Numbered from the stretch's first letter, positions 1-9,273 are shown. The stretch is DNA of 64,000 nt from Pseudomonas sp. PICF141 (GCF_002286815.1 NZ_MUNM01000050.1:1-64000), one strand, 5' to 3'. The notes: a model not told the origin generated them from the letters alone. A program made the numbers and translations.

Positions 1-196
1 AACCGCGTAACTCATTGTTTACCAAGGAGTTTTCCGTTTCGACTGCGCCGGAAGTGGGGCGAATTATAGGCCTTCAAAATCTGCCGTCAACCCCTGATTG
101 CGCTTTTCTATCAATAACTTGCAGAAAGCCTGAAAACCATACATTCCCCTCTATATAGAGAGATCACATTAGCCCCGCTATATATAGAAGGAATGC
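1..196. other. Left-edge non-coding stretch with two TA-rich palindromes
   Basis: No gene is visible here. The only structure is a pair of short TA-rich palindromes: CTCTATATAGAG at 149-160 and CTATATATAG at 178-187, the second ending ten bases before the stop codon of the minus-strand CoA-transferase gene. They could be part of a transcription end or a protein site, but neither has a clear T-tract. Function unknown. Confidence 0.4.
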
Positions 197-1417
197 TCAT
201 AGCACCCCAGACGCTTTTAACCCTGCAACGACATCAGCATCCAGACCCAATACCCGCTGCAGAATTTCCAGCGTGTGCTCCCCCAACAAGGGAGGCGCAT
301 GACGATACTCCACCGGAGTCTCGGACAGACGAATCGGGCTTGCAACCTGCGGGACCTTCCCAGCCAAAGCATGAGGCAGCTCAATGGCCAGGCCCCGCGC
401 TTTAACCTGAGGATCGGCAAACATCTGCGCCAGATCATTGATCGGCCCGCATGGCACGCCAGCCTGCTCCAGCTGCGCCACCCATTCGGCAGTAGTCTTG
501 AACACGGTCGCCTGGCGTATCAGCGGAATTAACACTGCTCGGTTAGCTACCCGCAATTTGTTAGTCGCAAAACGCGGGTCATCTGCCCACTGTGGCTGAC
601 CAGCCACCTGCGCAAACTTGCGGAACTGCCCATCGTTACCCACGGTGAGGATGAAATCGCCATCGGCCGTAGGAAAGTCCTGATAAGGCACGATATTCGG
701 ATGAGCATTGCCCAGGCGTTTAGGCGCAACGCCGGTAGTCAGGTAATTCATCGCCTGATTGGCCAGACAAGCCACCTGAACATCCAGCAACGCCATGTCT
801 ACATGCTGACCGCCACCGCCTTGATCCCGATGAGCCAAGGCCGCCAGGATCGCTACCGTGGAATAGAGACCGGTCAAGATATCTGTCAGCGCTACACCGA
901 CTTTCACCGGACCCGCGCCTTCATCTCCTTCGGGACGACCGGTCAAACTCATCAGACCGCCCAAGCCCTGGATCATGAAATCGTAACCCGCACGCTTGGC
1001 ATACGGACCTGTCTGCCCGAATCCAGTGATCGAGCAATAGATCAGCTTCGGATTAATCGCCTTGAGCGACTCATAGTCCAGCCCATAAGCCGCCAGACCA
1101 CCGACCTTGAAGTTTTCAATGAGAATGTCTGACTTCGCCGCCAGCTCACGCACCAACTGTTGACCCTCTGGCCGCGTGAAGTCGATGGTCACTGATTGCT
1201 TGTTGCGGTTGGCGGACAAGTAATAGGCCGCCTCGCTGGTGTTCTCGCCATAGGCGTCTTTAAGGAACGGAGGGCCCCAGGCGCGCGTGTCATCGCCATT
1301 GCCCGGGCGCTCGACCTTGATGACTTCGGCGCCAAGGTCCGCCAGGATCTGCCCGGCCCAAGGCCCGGCAAGCACCCGCGATAAATCCAGTACCCGTAGA
1401 TGCGAAAGCGCGCCCAT
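197..1417 (-). CDS. gcdG: CaiB/BaiF family CoA-transferase, probable succinyl-CoA:glutarate CoA-transferase
   Basis: A 406-residue class III CoA-transferase that probably moves CoA from succinyl-CoA to glutarate, giving glutaryl-CoA for the dehydrogenase encoded just upstream. The N-terminal Rossmann part (VLDLSRVLAGPWAGQ, residues 9-23) and the DxxxG motif with likely catalytic Asp179 (TDILTG) are typical, and the length is normal for the family. The ATG at 1417 is preceded by AGGAGAA in good position. It follows gcdH with a 13-base gap on the same strand, so the two form an operon, and the LysR regulator is divergent. The family call is firm; the substrate is inferred from this context, which matches the lysine/glutarate route known in pseudomonads. 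Confidence 0.88.
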   Translation of the reverse strand: MGALSHLRVLDLSRVLAGPWAGQILADLGAEVIKVERPGNGDDTRAWGPPFLKDAYGENTSEAAYYLSANRNKQSVTIDFTRPEGQQLVRELAAKSDILIENFKVGGLAAYGLDYESLKAINPKLIYCSITGFGQTGPYAKRAGYDFMIQGLGGLMSLTGRPEGDEGAGPVKVGVALTDILTGLYSTVAILAALAHRDQGGGGQHVDMALLDVQVACLANQAMNYLTTGVAPKRLGNAHPNIVPYQDFPTADGDFILTVGNDGQFRKFAQVAGQPQWADDPRFATNKLRVANRAVLIPLIRQATVFKTTAEWVAQLEQAGVPCGPINDLAQMFADPQVKARGLAIELPHALAGKVPQVASPIRLSETPVEYRHAPPLLGEHTLEILQRVLGLDADVVAGLKASGVL

Positions 1418-1430
1418 GACCGTTCTCCTA

Positions 1431-2612
1431 TTAATAGAACGCCTGAATGCCGGTCTGCGCGCGACCCAGGATCAGCGCGTGGACGTCATGCGTACCTTCA
1501 TAGGTATTCACCACCTCCAGATTGACCAGGTGCCGAGCGACACCGAACTCATCGGAGATACCGTTGCCGCCGAGCATGTCGCGCGCCATGCGAGCGATGT
1601 CCAGGGACTTGCCGCAGGAGTTGCGCTTCATCATCGAAGTAATTTCGACCGCAGCAATACCTTCATCCTTCATACGCCCCAGTCGCAGGCAGCCTTGCAG
1701 CGCCATGGTGATTTCGGTCTGCATGTCGGCCAGTTTTTTCTGGATCAACTGTGTAGCTGCCAATGGACGACCAAACTGCTTGCGATCCAGGGTGTACTGG
1801 CGCGCGGTATGCCAGCAGAACTCAGCCGCACCCAATGCTCCCCAGGAGATGCCATAGCGTGCGGAGTTGAGGCAGGTGAACGGACCTTTCAAACCACGGA
1901 CATCCGGGAAGATGTTCTCTTCAGGGACAAATACGTTGTCCATGACGATCTCACCGGTGATGGATGCGCGCAGGCCAACCTTGCCGTGAATCGCCGGAGC
2001 GCTAAGGCCTTTCCAGCCCTTCTCCAGAACGAACCCACGAATGTCGCCCGCGTCATCCTTACCCCAAACCACGAACACATCGGCGATCGGGCTGTTGGTG
2101 ATCCACATTTTGCTGCCGGTGAGGCTGTAGCCGCCTTCCACTTTACGTGCACGAGTAATCATCGCGCCCGGGTCGGAACCATGGTCAGGCTCGGTCAGAC
2201 CGAAGCAACCGATCCATTCACCCGAAGCCAGTTTCGGCAGGTATTTCTGCTTCTGTGCTTCGGTACCGAATTCGTTGATTGGCACCATGACCAGCGAGGA
2301 TTGCACGCTCATCATCGAGCGATAGCCGGAGTCGACACGTTCGACCTCACGGGCAATCAGACCGTAGCTGACGTAGTTAAGGCCGCTGCCACCGTATTGC
2401 TCAGGAATGGTCGCACCCAACAGACCCACTTCACCCATCTCGCGGAAAATCGCCGGGTCGGTCTTCTCATGACGGAAAGCCTCGAGAACGCGGGGCGCGA
2501 GCTTCTGCTGAGCGAATTGCTGAGCCGTGTCGCGAATCATGCGCTCTTCTTCAGTGAGCTGTTGATCCAGCAGCAGGGGATCGATCCAGTTGAAGCTAGC
2601 TTTACCGCCCAT
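1431..2612 (-). CDS. gcdH: Glutaryl-CoA dehydrogenase
   Basis: A 393-residue FAD enzyme of the acyl-CoA dehydrogenase family. It oxidises and decarboxylates glutaryl-CoA to crotonyl-CoA at the end of lysine and glutarate breakdown. The FAD and substrate loops are visible ([15 protein letters not shown]), and the catalytic base is Glu372 in [10 protein letters not shown], placed as in glutaryl-CoA dehydrogenases. The start at 2612 ([15 protein letters not shown]) is the usual one for Pseudomonas GcdH and follows an AGAGGAC ribosome site. First gene of the gcdH-gcdG operon, transcribed away from gcdR; the intervening 157 bases hold a candidate operator. Confidence 0.95.
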   Translation of the reverse strand: MGGKASFNWIDPLLLDQQLTEEERMIRDTAQQFAQQKLAPRVLEAFRHEKTDPAIFREMGEVGLLGATIPEQYGGSGLNYVSYGLIAREVERVDSGYRSMMSVQSSLVMVPINEFGTEAQKQKYLPKLASGEWIGCFGLTEPDHGSDPGAMITRARKVEGGYSLTGSKMWITNSPIADVFVVWGKDDAGDIRGFVLEKGWKGLSAPAIHGKVGLRASITGEIVMDNVFVPEENIFPDVRGLKGPFTCLNSARYGISWGALGAAEFCWHTARQYTLDRKQFGRPLAATQLIQKKLADMQTEITMALQGCLRLGRMKDEGIAAVEITSMMKRNSCGKSLDIARMARDMLGGNGISDEFGVARHLVNLEVVNTYEGTHDVHALILGRAQTGIQAFY

Positions 2613-2722
2613 GAGTGAGTCCTCTCGAATCGGGTCAAATAACGTGGAGTGATCCTAGGCCCGGTTCGGCTTCACGACAAACGAGGATTTTGCATACTGT
2701 TGTGCTAATTTCTCACTTCGAA

Positions 2723-2750
2723 ACATCGCAAAATAGCTTATTGGCGATGT
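2723..2750. promoter_or_regulatory. Inverted repeat in the gcdH/gcdR divergent promoter, candidate LysR site
   Basis: ACATCGC (2723-2729) and GCGATGT (2744-2750) form a perfect 7-base inverted repeat with a 14-base AT-rich spacer, about 20 bases upstream of the gcdR start and between the two divergent genes. LysR-type regulators commonly bind such interrupted dyads. The link to GcdR is inferred from position only. Confidence 0.5.
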
Positions 2751-2769
2751 ATTAGTGAGGTTGACGTAC

Positions 2770-3669
2770 ATGCGCAGGAAGATCCCCAGCACAACCGCCC
2801 TGATCAGCTTTGAAGCTGCAGCGCGCCACGAGAGCTTTACCAAGGCCGCCCAGGAACTTTCCCTCACGCAGGGAGCGATTTGCCGACAGATCGCCAGCCT
2901 TGAGGAGTTCCTCAGCGTCGAACTGTTCCGCCGCTCGCGGCGCGGAGTGAAGCTGACGGAGGCCGGGCTTTCCTACAGTCGCCGAGTGGCGACCCAACTC
3001 GATGCAGTTGAACGAGACACCTTGTCAGTGATGGGCCAGCAGGGCACCAACGTGATCGAGCTGGCGGTGGTCCCTACTTTCGGCACTCAATGGCTGTTGC
3101 CGCGACTCAAGGACTTTCAGCACAAACACCCCGAAGTGACGGTCAACCTCACCAACCGCACCCGCCCCTTCCTGTTCGCCGATACCGATTTCGATGCCGC
3201 GATCTATTTCGGCGATGCCGACTGGTCGGGTACCGAATCCCACAGGCTGATGGGCGAAAATCCGATGCCGGTGTGCAGCCCCACGTTACTGGGCAAAAAA
3301 AACAATCTGAGCGCCGGTGAAATAGCCGAATTGCCCTTGCTTCAGCAGACCACTCGCCCGTATGCCTGGCGCCAATGGTTCAACTCTCAAAACCTGAATA
3401 TCCCGCGTGACATGACAGGACCGCGTTACGAGCTATTCTCCATGCTTGCTCAAGCCGCGATGCACGATATGGGGATCGCGCTGATTCCACCGTTTCTGAT
3501 TCAACGCGAATTGGCTGAGAAACGTTTAGTGATTGCCAACGCTCAGGCACTTTCGAGCATCAAGGCTTACTACCTGATGATTCCGGAGCGAAAGGTCGAA
3601 TCAGCATCTTTAAGGGCCTTTCGCGATTGGCTGGTGAATCAGGCACAAAGCTACAACCTAGAAGGATAA
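2770..3669 (+). CDS. gcdR: LysR-type transcriptional regulator, probable glutarate regulator
   Basis: A 299-residue LysR regulator of the GcvA-like subgroup, predicted to control the divergent gcdH-gcdG operon. The N-terminal winged helix-turn-helix (FEAAARHESFTKAAQELS) is followed by an effector-binding domain of normal length. The ATG at 2770 is chosen over the in-frame GTG at 2755 because GTGAGG (2755-2760) lies nine bases upstream of the ATG and serves better as a ribosome site. The name rests on the conserved arrangement beside gcdH in pseudomonads; the effector is probably glutarate or a related acid. Confidence 0.85.
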   Translation: MRRKIPSTTALISFEAAARHESFTKAAQELSLTQGAICRQIASLEEFLSVELFRRSRRGVKLTEAGLSYSRRVATQLDAVERDTLSVMGQQGTNVIELAVVPTFGTQWLLPRLKDFQHKHPEVTVNLTNRTRPFLFADTDFDAAIYFGDADWSGTESHRLMGENPMPVCSPTLLGKKNNLSAGEIAELPLLQQTTRPYAWRQWFNSQNLNIPRDMTGPRYELFSMLAQAAMHDMGIALIPPFLIQRELAEKRLVIANAQALSSIKAYYLMIPERKVESASLRAFRDWLVNQAQSYNLEG

Positions 3670-4105
3670 AGGCTTACACCTGTTAGTTGATTACGTAGTC
3701 AGAAATACGGAAGCACTACAGATATAAGTATTTGTCGCATTTCTGCAGACTGTACTGAGGAGCAGTACAAACGTCCCACAAAGGCCTGAATACGTGGCTT
3801 TGAGCCTCTATCGGCCAGCGATGACTCCTCATTCATCATGCAGATATAACAAATTATTAAAATTTTAACGAAACCCTTACAAGGCACGGCCTGCAAGGGA
3901 CTGAACCGGTAGGTTGCGACATTCGGTCACAGGGTGACTTGTAGTTAATTTTCCGTCACCCGTCATAATCCCTTGAAGGGCACAAAGTTCGCCTGCAAAA
4001 TGCCGCGCCCCGCCCTGATTTGGCGGGATCGTGCTGATCGGCCGCCCCAGCCGCACCACCCGAAGTGCCTGGGTTTACTCAATAAGATCACGCAGGAGAT
4101 TTGAC
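3670..4105. other. Long intergenic region upstream of the transhydrogenase operon
   Basis: No convincing gene lies in these 436 bases. There is a 7-base inverted repeat TGTACTG (3751-3757) / CAGTACA (3763-3769), an AT-rich block around 3845-3875 that could hold the pnt promoter, a short hairpin near 3945-3965 (GGGTGAC and GTCACCC), and a GC-rich run just before the pntAA ribosome site. The dyad resembles the GTACAGTT-like motifs near 8.75-9.39 kb. The small minus-strand reading frame at 3699-3896 has no ribosome site and no recognisable sequence and is not called. Confidence 0.5.
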
Positions 4106-5227
4106 GTGCACATTGGTGTTCCTCTCGAAACCCAGACGGGTGAAACACGGGTTGCTGCAACCCCGGAAACCATCAAAAAGCTGATCGGCCAAGGTCATAA
4201 GGTCACTGTGCAAAGCGGCGCCGGCATTAATGCCAGCGTTGTCGACAGTGCTTATGCAGCGGCAGGCGCAACCATTGGCAGCGCCAACGATGCGTTTGGT
4301 GCCGAGCTGATTCTCAAGGTGGTCGCCCCCAGCGACAGCGAGCTGACGCTGATAAAGAGCGGCACCGTTGTGGTGGGCATGCTCAACCCGTTCAGCAATG
4401 AAACCATTGCCAAGCTGGCTGAATGCGGTATTACCGCATTTGCGCTAGAGGCTGCGCCGCGTACCTCACGCGCTCAGAGCCTGGATGTGCTGTCTTCTCA
4501 GGCGAACATTGCCGGCTATAAAGCCGTGTTGTTGGCCGCTCACTACTATCCTCGCTTCATGCCGATGCTGATGACTGCTGCGGGTACCGTGAAAGCGGCA
4601 CGCGTGCTGATTCTCGGTGCTGGCGTGGCCGGTTTACAGGCGATTGCTACAGCAAAACGTCTGGGTGCCGTGATCGAAGCGTCTGACGTACGTCCTGCGG
4701 TAAAAGAGCAGATCGAATCCCTCGGCGCCAAGTTCGTCGACGTGCCTTACGAAACCGATGAAGAGCGCGAATGCGCCGTCGGTGTCGGTGGTTACGCGCG
4801 CCCCATGCCTGCCAGCTGGATGCAGCGCCAGGCCTTGGCCGTGCATGAACGCGCCAAGCAGGCTGACATTGTCATTACTACGGCGCTGATCCCGGGCCGC
4901 AAGGCACCGACGCTATTGAGCGCGGAAACCGTGGCGCAGATGAAGCCAGGCTCCGTGGTCATCGACCTCGCGGCAGCCCAGGGCGGCAACTGCCCGCTGA
5001 CCGTGGCCGATCAGGTGGTCGTCGAGAATGGCGTGACCATTTGCGGCCCGACCAACCTGGCCGGTGCCGTCGCGGCCGATGCTTCGGCCCTGTACGCGCG
5101 CAACCTGCTGGACTTCCTGAAGCTGGTCTTCAACAAAGAAGGCCAGTTTGAAGTGAACCTCGAAGACGACATCGTCGCCGCGTGCCTGATGTGCCGCGAT
5201 GGCCAAGTCATCCGCAAAAACGCCTAA
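4106..5227 (+). CDS. pntAA: NAD(P) transhydrogenase subunit alpha part 1
   Basis: A 373-residue NAD(H)-binding component (dI) of the proton-translocating transhydrogenase. It has the alanine dehydrogenase/PNT N-terminal domain (HIGVPLETQTGETRVAATP) and the Rossmann fold with the glycine motif VLILGAGVAGLQAIATAKR. The GTG at 4106 is chosen because AGGAGAT sits just upstream and the protein then begins at the family's N terminus; the reading frame extends to 4031, but the extra residues are proline/arginine-rich and unlike the family. First of three genes. The enzyme uses the proton gradient to make NADPH from NADH. The split alpha subunit (PntAA plus PntAB) is usual in Pseudomonas. Confidence 0.95.
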   Translation: MHIGVPLETQTGETRVAATPETIKKLIGQGHKVTVQSGAGINASVVDSAYAAAGATIGSANDAFGAELILKVVAPSDSELTLIKSGTVVVGMLNPFSNETIAKLAECGITAFALEAAPRTSRAQSLDVLSSQANIAGYKAVLLAAHYYPRFMPMLMTAAGTVKAARVLILGAGVAGLQAIATAKRLGAVIEASDVRPAVKEQIESLGAKFVDVPYETDEERECAVGVGGYARPMPASWMQRQALAVHERAKQADIVITTALIPGRKAPTLLSAETVAQMKPGSVVIDLAAAQGGNCPLTVADQVVVENGVTICGPTNLAGAVAADASALYARNLLDFLKLVFNKEGQFEVNLEDDIVAACLMCRDGQVIRKNA

Positions 5228-5242
5228 GCAGGGATTCAGACG

Positions 5243-5566
5243 ATGGAAGAGCTTATCTCCCCCGGTATCTACAACCTGATCATCTTCGTGTTGGCGATTT
5301 ATGTCGGTTATCACGTGGTCTGGAACGTTACACCTGCATTGCACACGCCGTTAATGGCGGTGACCAATGCCATTTCCGCGATTGTGATCGTCGGCGCCAT
5401 GTTGGCCGCCGCTTTGACCGTAACCCCACTGGGCAAGACCATGGGCACCCTGGCGGTGGCTTTGGCGGCAGTGAACGTGTTCGGCGGCTTCCTCGTAACG
5501 CGCAGAATGCTTGAGATGTTCAAGAAAAAAGCCCCGAAAGCCGTAAAAGAAGAGGCGCCCCAGTAA
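5243..5566 (+). CDS. pntAB: NAD(P) transhydrogenase subunit alpha part 2
   Basis: A 107-residue membrane protein forming the N-terminal part of the proton channel (dII). Three to four hydrophobic helices are visible ([50 protein letters not shown]), followed by a lysine-rich cytoplasmic tail. It starts 15 bases after pntAA and its TAA shares one base with the pntB start, so the three subunits are made together. Confidence 0.93.
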   Translation: MEELISPGIYNLIIFVLAIYVGYHVVWNVTPALHTPLMAVTNAISAIVIVGAMLAAALTVTPLGKTMGTLAVALAAVNVFGGFLVTRRMLEMFKKKAPKAVKEEAPQ

Positions 5567-6999
5567 TGAGCATGAATCTGGTAACGACGCTCTACCTGAT
5601 CGCGTCGATCTGCTTCATCCAGGCCCTCAAAGGCCTGTCGCACCCAACCACATCGCGGCGCGGCAATGTCTACGGCATGCTTGGCATGGCGTTGGCAATC
5701 GTCACCACGGTCGGCCTTATTTATAAGCTGGGCGCTGAACTTGCTACTGCCGGCATCGGTTACGTCATCGTCGGCCTGCTGGTCGGCGGCACCGCTGGCT
5801 CGATCATGGCCAAGCGCGTTGAAATGACCAAAATGCCGGAACTGGTCGCCTTCATGCACAGCATGATCGGTATGGCTGCAGTATTCATCGCCATCGCTGC
5901 TGTTGTTGAGCCGCAATCACTGGGCATCGTCAAGGAACTGGGGGATTCGATTCCTGCCGGTAACCGCCTGGAACTGTTCCTCGGTGCCGCCATCGGTGCA
6001 ATCACCTTCTCTGGTTCGGTAATCGCGTTTGGCAAGTTGTCGGGCAAGTACAAGTTCCGCCTGTTCCAGGGCGCACCCGTACAGTTCAGCGGTCAGCACA
6101 AGTTGAACCTGCTGCTGGGCCTGGCGACACTGGCACTGGGCATCACCTTCATGCTGACCGGCAGTCTAAGCGCTTTCGCACTGATGCTGGCCCTGGCCTT
6201 CGTGATGGGTGTGTTGATCATCATCCCGATCGGTGGCGCAGACATGCCCGTCGTGGTGTCGATGCTCAACAGCTACTCCGGCTGGGCAGCAGCGGGTATC
6301 GGCTTCTCGCTGAACAACTCGATGCTGATCATTGCCGGCTCGCTGGTGGGCTCAAGCGGTGCGATCCTCTCGTACATCATGTGCAAGGCGATGAACCGTT
6401 CGTTTTTCAACGTGCTGCTCGGCGGTTTCGGCAATACCGCTGACGCAGGTCCGGCAGGCGCCCAGGAAGCCCGCCCGGTGAAATCCGGTTCGGCTGACGA
6501 TGCCACCTTCCTGCTGACTAACGCCGACACCATTATCATCGTTCCAGGTTACGGCCTGGCAGTGGCTCGGGCGCAGCATGCCTTGAAAGAGCTGACCGAG
6601 AAGCTGACCCACCGCGGCGTGACCGTGAAGTATGCAATTCACCCGGTGGCGGGTCGGATGCCTGGCCACATGAACGTATTGCTGGCCGAGGCCGAAGTGC
6701 CTTACGACCAGGTGTTCGAGATGGAAGACATCAACTCCGAGTTCGGTCAGGCTGACGTGGTGCTGGTGCTCGGCGCCAACGACGTGGTTAACCCGGCGGC
6801 CAAGAACGATCCGAAATCGCCAATTGCCGGCATGCCGATTCTCGAAGCGTTCAAAGCCAAGACCATCATCGTCAACAAGCGCTCGATGGCCAGCGGCTAC
6901 GCCGGTCTGGACAACGAACTGTTCTACCTGGACAAGACCATGATGGTTTTCGGCGACGCCAAGAAAGTCATCGAAGACATGGTCAAAGCCGTCGAGTAA
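5566..6999 (+). CDS. pntB: NAD(P) transhydrogenase subunit beta
   Basis: A 477-residue subunit with about nine transmembrane helices (the rest of dII) in its first 270 residues and a C-terminal NADP(H)-binding domain (dIII). The dIII nucleotide motif is seen as IIVPGYGLAVARAQHALKEL, and GANDVVNPAAKNDPKSPIAG is the conserved NADP loop. It overlaps the pntAB stop by one base. A strong hairpin terminator follows the stop codon, closing the pnt operon. Confidence 0.96.
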   Translation: MSMNLVTTLYLIASICFIQALKGLSHPTTSRRGNVYGMLGMALAIVTTVGLIYKLGAELATAGIGYVIVGLLVGGTAGSIMAKRVEMTKMPELVAFMHSMIGMAAVFIAIAAVVEPQSLGIVKELGDSIPAGNRLELFLGAAIGAITFSGSVIAFGKLSGKYKFRLFQGAPVQFSGQHKLNLLLGLATLALGITFMLTGSLSAFALMLALAFVMGVLIIIPIGGADMPVVVSMLNSYSGWAAAGIGFSLNNSMLIIAGSLVGSSGAILSYIMCKAMNRSFFNVLLGGFGNTADAGPAGAQEARPVKSGSADDATFLLTNADTIIIVPGYGLAVARAQHALKELTEKLTHRGVTVKYAIHPVAGRMPGHMNVLLAEAEVPYDQVFEMEDINSEFGQADVVLVLGANDVVNPAAKNDPKSPIAGMPILEAFKAKTIIVNKRSMASGYAGLDNELFYLDKTMMVFGDAKKVIEDMVKAVE

Positions 7000-7016
7000 C
7001 CCTTCGATAACCTGAA

Positions 7017-7045
7017 CGCCCCGACTCGTCGGGGCGTTTTTGTTT
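7017..7045 (+). terminator. Rho-independent terminator of the pnt operon
   Basis: CGCCCCGA (7017-7024) and TCGGGGCG (7029-7036) form a GC-rich stem with a four-base loop, followed by a T-rich tract. It lies 17 bases after the pntB stop. Confidence 0.9.
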
Positions 7046-7185
7046 GTGGCTGTTACCGATCCTGTAACGGTGTTTTGTCTGAAAGGCCCAGAATAGAAGC
7101 CTCGAATGCGACCTTGGTAGCGGGACGGACGCTGATCAAATTCACTAGACTGCGCACCTGCTTCCGTTGCCCCGAGAAAACAATT

Positions 7186-8679
7186 ATGTACCGTAACCGT
7201 ATTCGCTTGCCTTCATTGTTGGACAAGGTGATGAGCGCCGCCGACGCTGCCGCTCTGATTCAGGATGGCATGACCGTCGGCATGAGCGGCTTTACCCGAG
7301 CCGGCGAAGCCAAGGCCGTGCCTCATGCCCTGGCCGAGCGCGCCAAGGTAGCGCCGCTGAAAATCACCCTGATGACCGGTGCCAGCCTGGGCAACGACCT
7401 CGACAAACAACTGACTGAAGCCGGCGTACTGTCGCGACGCATGCCGTTCCAGGTGGACAGCACTTTGCGTAAAGCGATCAATGCCGGCGAAGTCATGTTT
7501 ATTGACCAGCATCTATCGGAAACCGTAGAGCAACTGCGTAACCAACAACTCAAGCTACCGGACATCGCGGTGATCGAAGCCGTGGCAATCACCGAGCAGG
7601 GTCATATCGTGCCAACCACCTCGGTAGGCAATTCGGCCAGCTTCGCGATTTTCGCCAAACACGTGATCGTTGAGATCAACCTGGCTCACAACCCGAATCT
7701 GGAAGGTCTGCACGACATTTATATCCCGACCTACCGGCCGACCCGCACCCCGATTCCATTGGTGAAAGTCGACGACCGCATCGGCAGCACCGCCATCCCG
7801 ATACCGCCAGAGAAAATTGTCGCGATCGTGATCACTAACCAGTCCGACTCGCCATCCACTGTCCTTCCGCCAGACAGCGACACCCAGGCCATCGCTGACC
7901 ATCTGATCGATTTCTTCAAACAAGAAGTGGCTGCCGGGCGCATGACCAACCAGCTCGGCCCGCTGCAAGCCGGTATCGGCACAATCGCCAACTCGGTGAT
8001 GTGCGGCTTGATCGACTCGCCGTTCGAAGGCTTGACCATGTACTCCGAAGTGCTGCAGGACTCGACTTTCGATCTGATCGACGCTGGCAAGCTGAGCTTT
8101 GCTTCGGGCAGTTCGATCACCTTGTCGAGCCGGCGCAATGCCGATGTATTCGGGAATCTGGAGCACTATAAGGACAAGCTGGTGCTGCGCCCCCAGGAAA
8201 TCTCGAACCATCCCGAAGTGGTACGGCGCCTGGGCATCATTGGTATCAACACGGCGCTGGAGTTCGACTTGTACGGCAACGTCAATTCCACCCACGTCTG
8301 CGGCACCCGGATGATGAATGGGATCGGCGGCTCCGGCGATTTTGCGCGCAATGCGCACCTGGCGATCTTTGTCACCAAGTCGATTGCCAAGGGCGGCGCG
8401 ATTTCCAGCGTGGTCCCCATGGTCAGCCACGTCGACCACACAGAACATGATGTCGACATTCTCGTGACCGAGATGGGCCTGGCCGACCTCCGTGGCCTGG
8501 CACCGCGTGAACGCGCCCGGGTCATCATCGACAACTGCGTTCATCCGGATTATCGCCAAGCCTTGAATGACTACTTCACTGCCGCCTGCGCAGTCGGCGG
8601 GCATACCCCCCACATTCTTCGCGACGCCCTGAGTTGGCACATAAACCTGGAGGAAACCGGGCGTATGCTGGCGATGTAA
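7186..8679 (+). CDS. Acetyl-CoA hydrolase/transferase, probable succinyl-CoA:acetate CoA-transferase
   Basis: A 497-residue class I CoA-transferase that probably exchanges CoA between succinyl-CoA and acetate, or hydrolyses acetyl-CoA. The catalytic Glu is likely Glu288 in MYSEVLQDS, matching the YxEVxQD loop of the AarC/SucCoA family, and the C-terminal domain has ISSVVPMVSHVDHTEHDVD. The ATG at 7186 (MYRNRIRLPSLLDKVMSA) is the family N terminus; an in-frame GTG at 7075 would add 37 residues with no family resemblance. It stands alone, with its own start region after the pnt terminator. The acetate/succinate role is inferred from family. Confidence 0.88.
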   Translation: MYRNRIRLPSLLDKVMSAADAAALIQDGMTVGMSGFTRAGEAKAVPHALAERAKVAPLKITLMTGASLGNDLDKQLTEAGVLSRRMPFQVDSTLRKAINAGEVMFIDQHLSETVEQLRNQQLKLPDIAVIEAVAITEQGHIVPTTSVGNSASFAIFAKHVIVEINLAHNPNLEGLHDIYIPTYRPTRTPIPLVKVDDRIGSTAIPIPPEKIVAIVITNQSDSPSTVLPPDSDTQAIADHLIDFFKQEVAAGRMTNQLGPLQAGIGTIANSVMCGLIDSPFEGLTMYSEVLQDSTFDLIDAGKLSFASGSSITLSSRRNADVFGNLEHYKDKLVLRPQEISNHPEVVRRLGIIGINTALEFDLYGNVNSTHVCGTRMMNGIGGSGDFARNAHLAIFVTKSIAKGGAISSVVPMVSHVDHTEHDVDILVTEMGLADLRGLAPRERARVIIDNCVHPDYRQALNDYFTAACAVGGHTPHILRDALSWHINLEETGRMLAM

Positions 8680-8998
8680 TTGATACAGATTGGAGCTGGC
8701 GCAAACACAGTTTCGTCAGCTCCCTGTGAAAACCCTCGATACCGTCAAAAACTGTACTGCTGTATGGGTCTTTTCCTACCGTAATTGCCTACCTTTTCAA
8801 ACCAAACGATCAAAAATGCACCACAACGGTGCAGATAGGTACAGTTGCCTCAATTTTGACCAGTACACCACCCTTTAACAGTTAACTGGTCTCTCACAAT
8901 ACAGGTGAACTGTATCTACAGAGACTGGCCAAACGAGAGGATCATTGGCATCAGTTAAACCACTACCTAATCCCGCCATAAGCGGAAGGATGTCAACC
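8680..8998. promoter_or_regulatory. Control region of the DUF1127 gene with repeated GTACAGTT-like sites
   Basis: No gene is supported here. The region holds several related sites: AACTGTACTG (8750-8759), GGTACAGTTG (8838-8847), GACCAGTACACC (8859-8870), the perfect palindrome CAGTTAACTG (8879-8888) and GAACTGTATC (8907-8916). They share a GTACAGTT core in either orientation and look like operators of one regulator. Further copies lie after the gene at 9351-9393. The ribosome site GGAAGGA is at 8984-8990. In E. coli a related DUF1127 gene (yjiS) sits beside a MocR-type regulator gene, so a MocR/GntR-like factor is a reasonable guess, but none is encoded in this window. Confidence 0.5.
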
Positions 8999-9214
8999 AT
9001 GGAACGTACACTCAGTTCCGAGCTGTTTTTCGAAGATACTGCTGCAAAAACCCAGGCTTCCCTGCCTCTGCGCGTTATCGCCAACCTGATGCTGTGGCAG
9101 CGCCGCATCTCCAGCCGCCATCAACTGGCTCGCCTGGATTCGCGTCTGCTGGCTGACGCAGGGATTAGCGAAGCACAACGCTACGAAGAGCTGAGCAAGC
9201 CGTTCTGGCGCTAA
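8999..9214 (+). CDS. DUF1127 domain small basic protein (YjiS-like)
   Basis: A 71-residue protein whose C-terminal half carries the DUF1127 signature (LMLWQRRISSRHQLARLDSR, then DAGISEAQRYEELSKPFWR). Members in alphaproteobacteria have been shown to bind RNA and affect RNA turnover; whether this one does is unknown. The ATG at 8999 is preferred over 8990 because GGAAGGA (8984-8990) is eight bases upstream of 8999 but touches the earlier ATG. It is a single gene bounded by a strong terminator, and the dense operator-like sites before and after it suggest tight control. Confidence 0.85.
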   Translation: MERTLSSELFFEDTAAKTQASLPLRVIANLMLWQRRISSRHQLARLDSRLLADAGISEAQRYEELSKPFWR

Positions 9215-9273
9215 GTTAGCGTCGCTGGCTCTGATCCTCCGGATCCACCGCCAGCAACCCGAATCGAACAAAC

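Noticed and set aside
1287..2618. Long plus-strand reading frame opposite gcdH
   Set aside because: It is the antisense shadow of a clear acyl-CoA dehydrogenase, has no ribosome site and no recognisable motifs; long antisense frames are common in GC-rich DNA.
3699..3896. 65-codon minus-strand frame in the gcdR-pntAA gap
   Set aside because: Weak start, no recognisable sequence, and it lies in an AT-rich promoter-like stretch.
7555..8640. 361-codon minus-strand open frame opposite the CoA-transferase gene
   Set aside because: Shadow frame without ribosome site or motifs; the plus-strand protein is clearly real.
8690..8878. 62-codon plus-strand frame after the CoA-transferase gene
   Set aside because: No ribosome site, no family resemblance, and it runs through the operator-like repeats.
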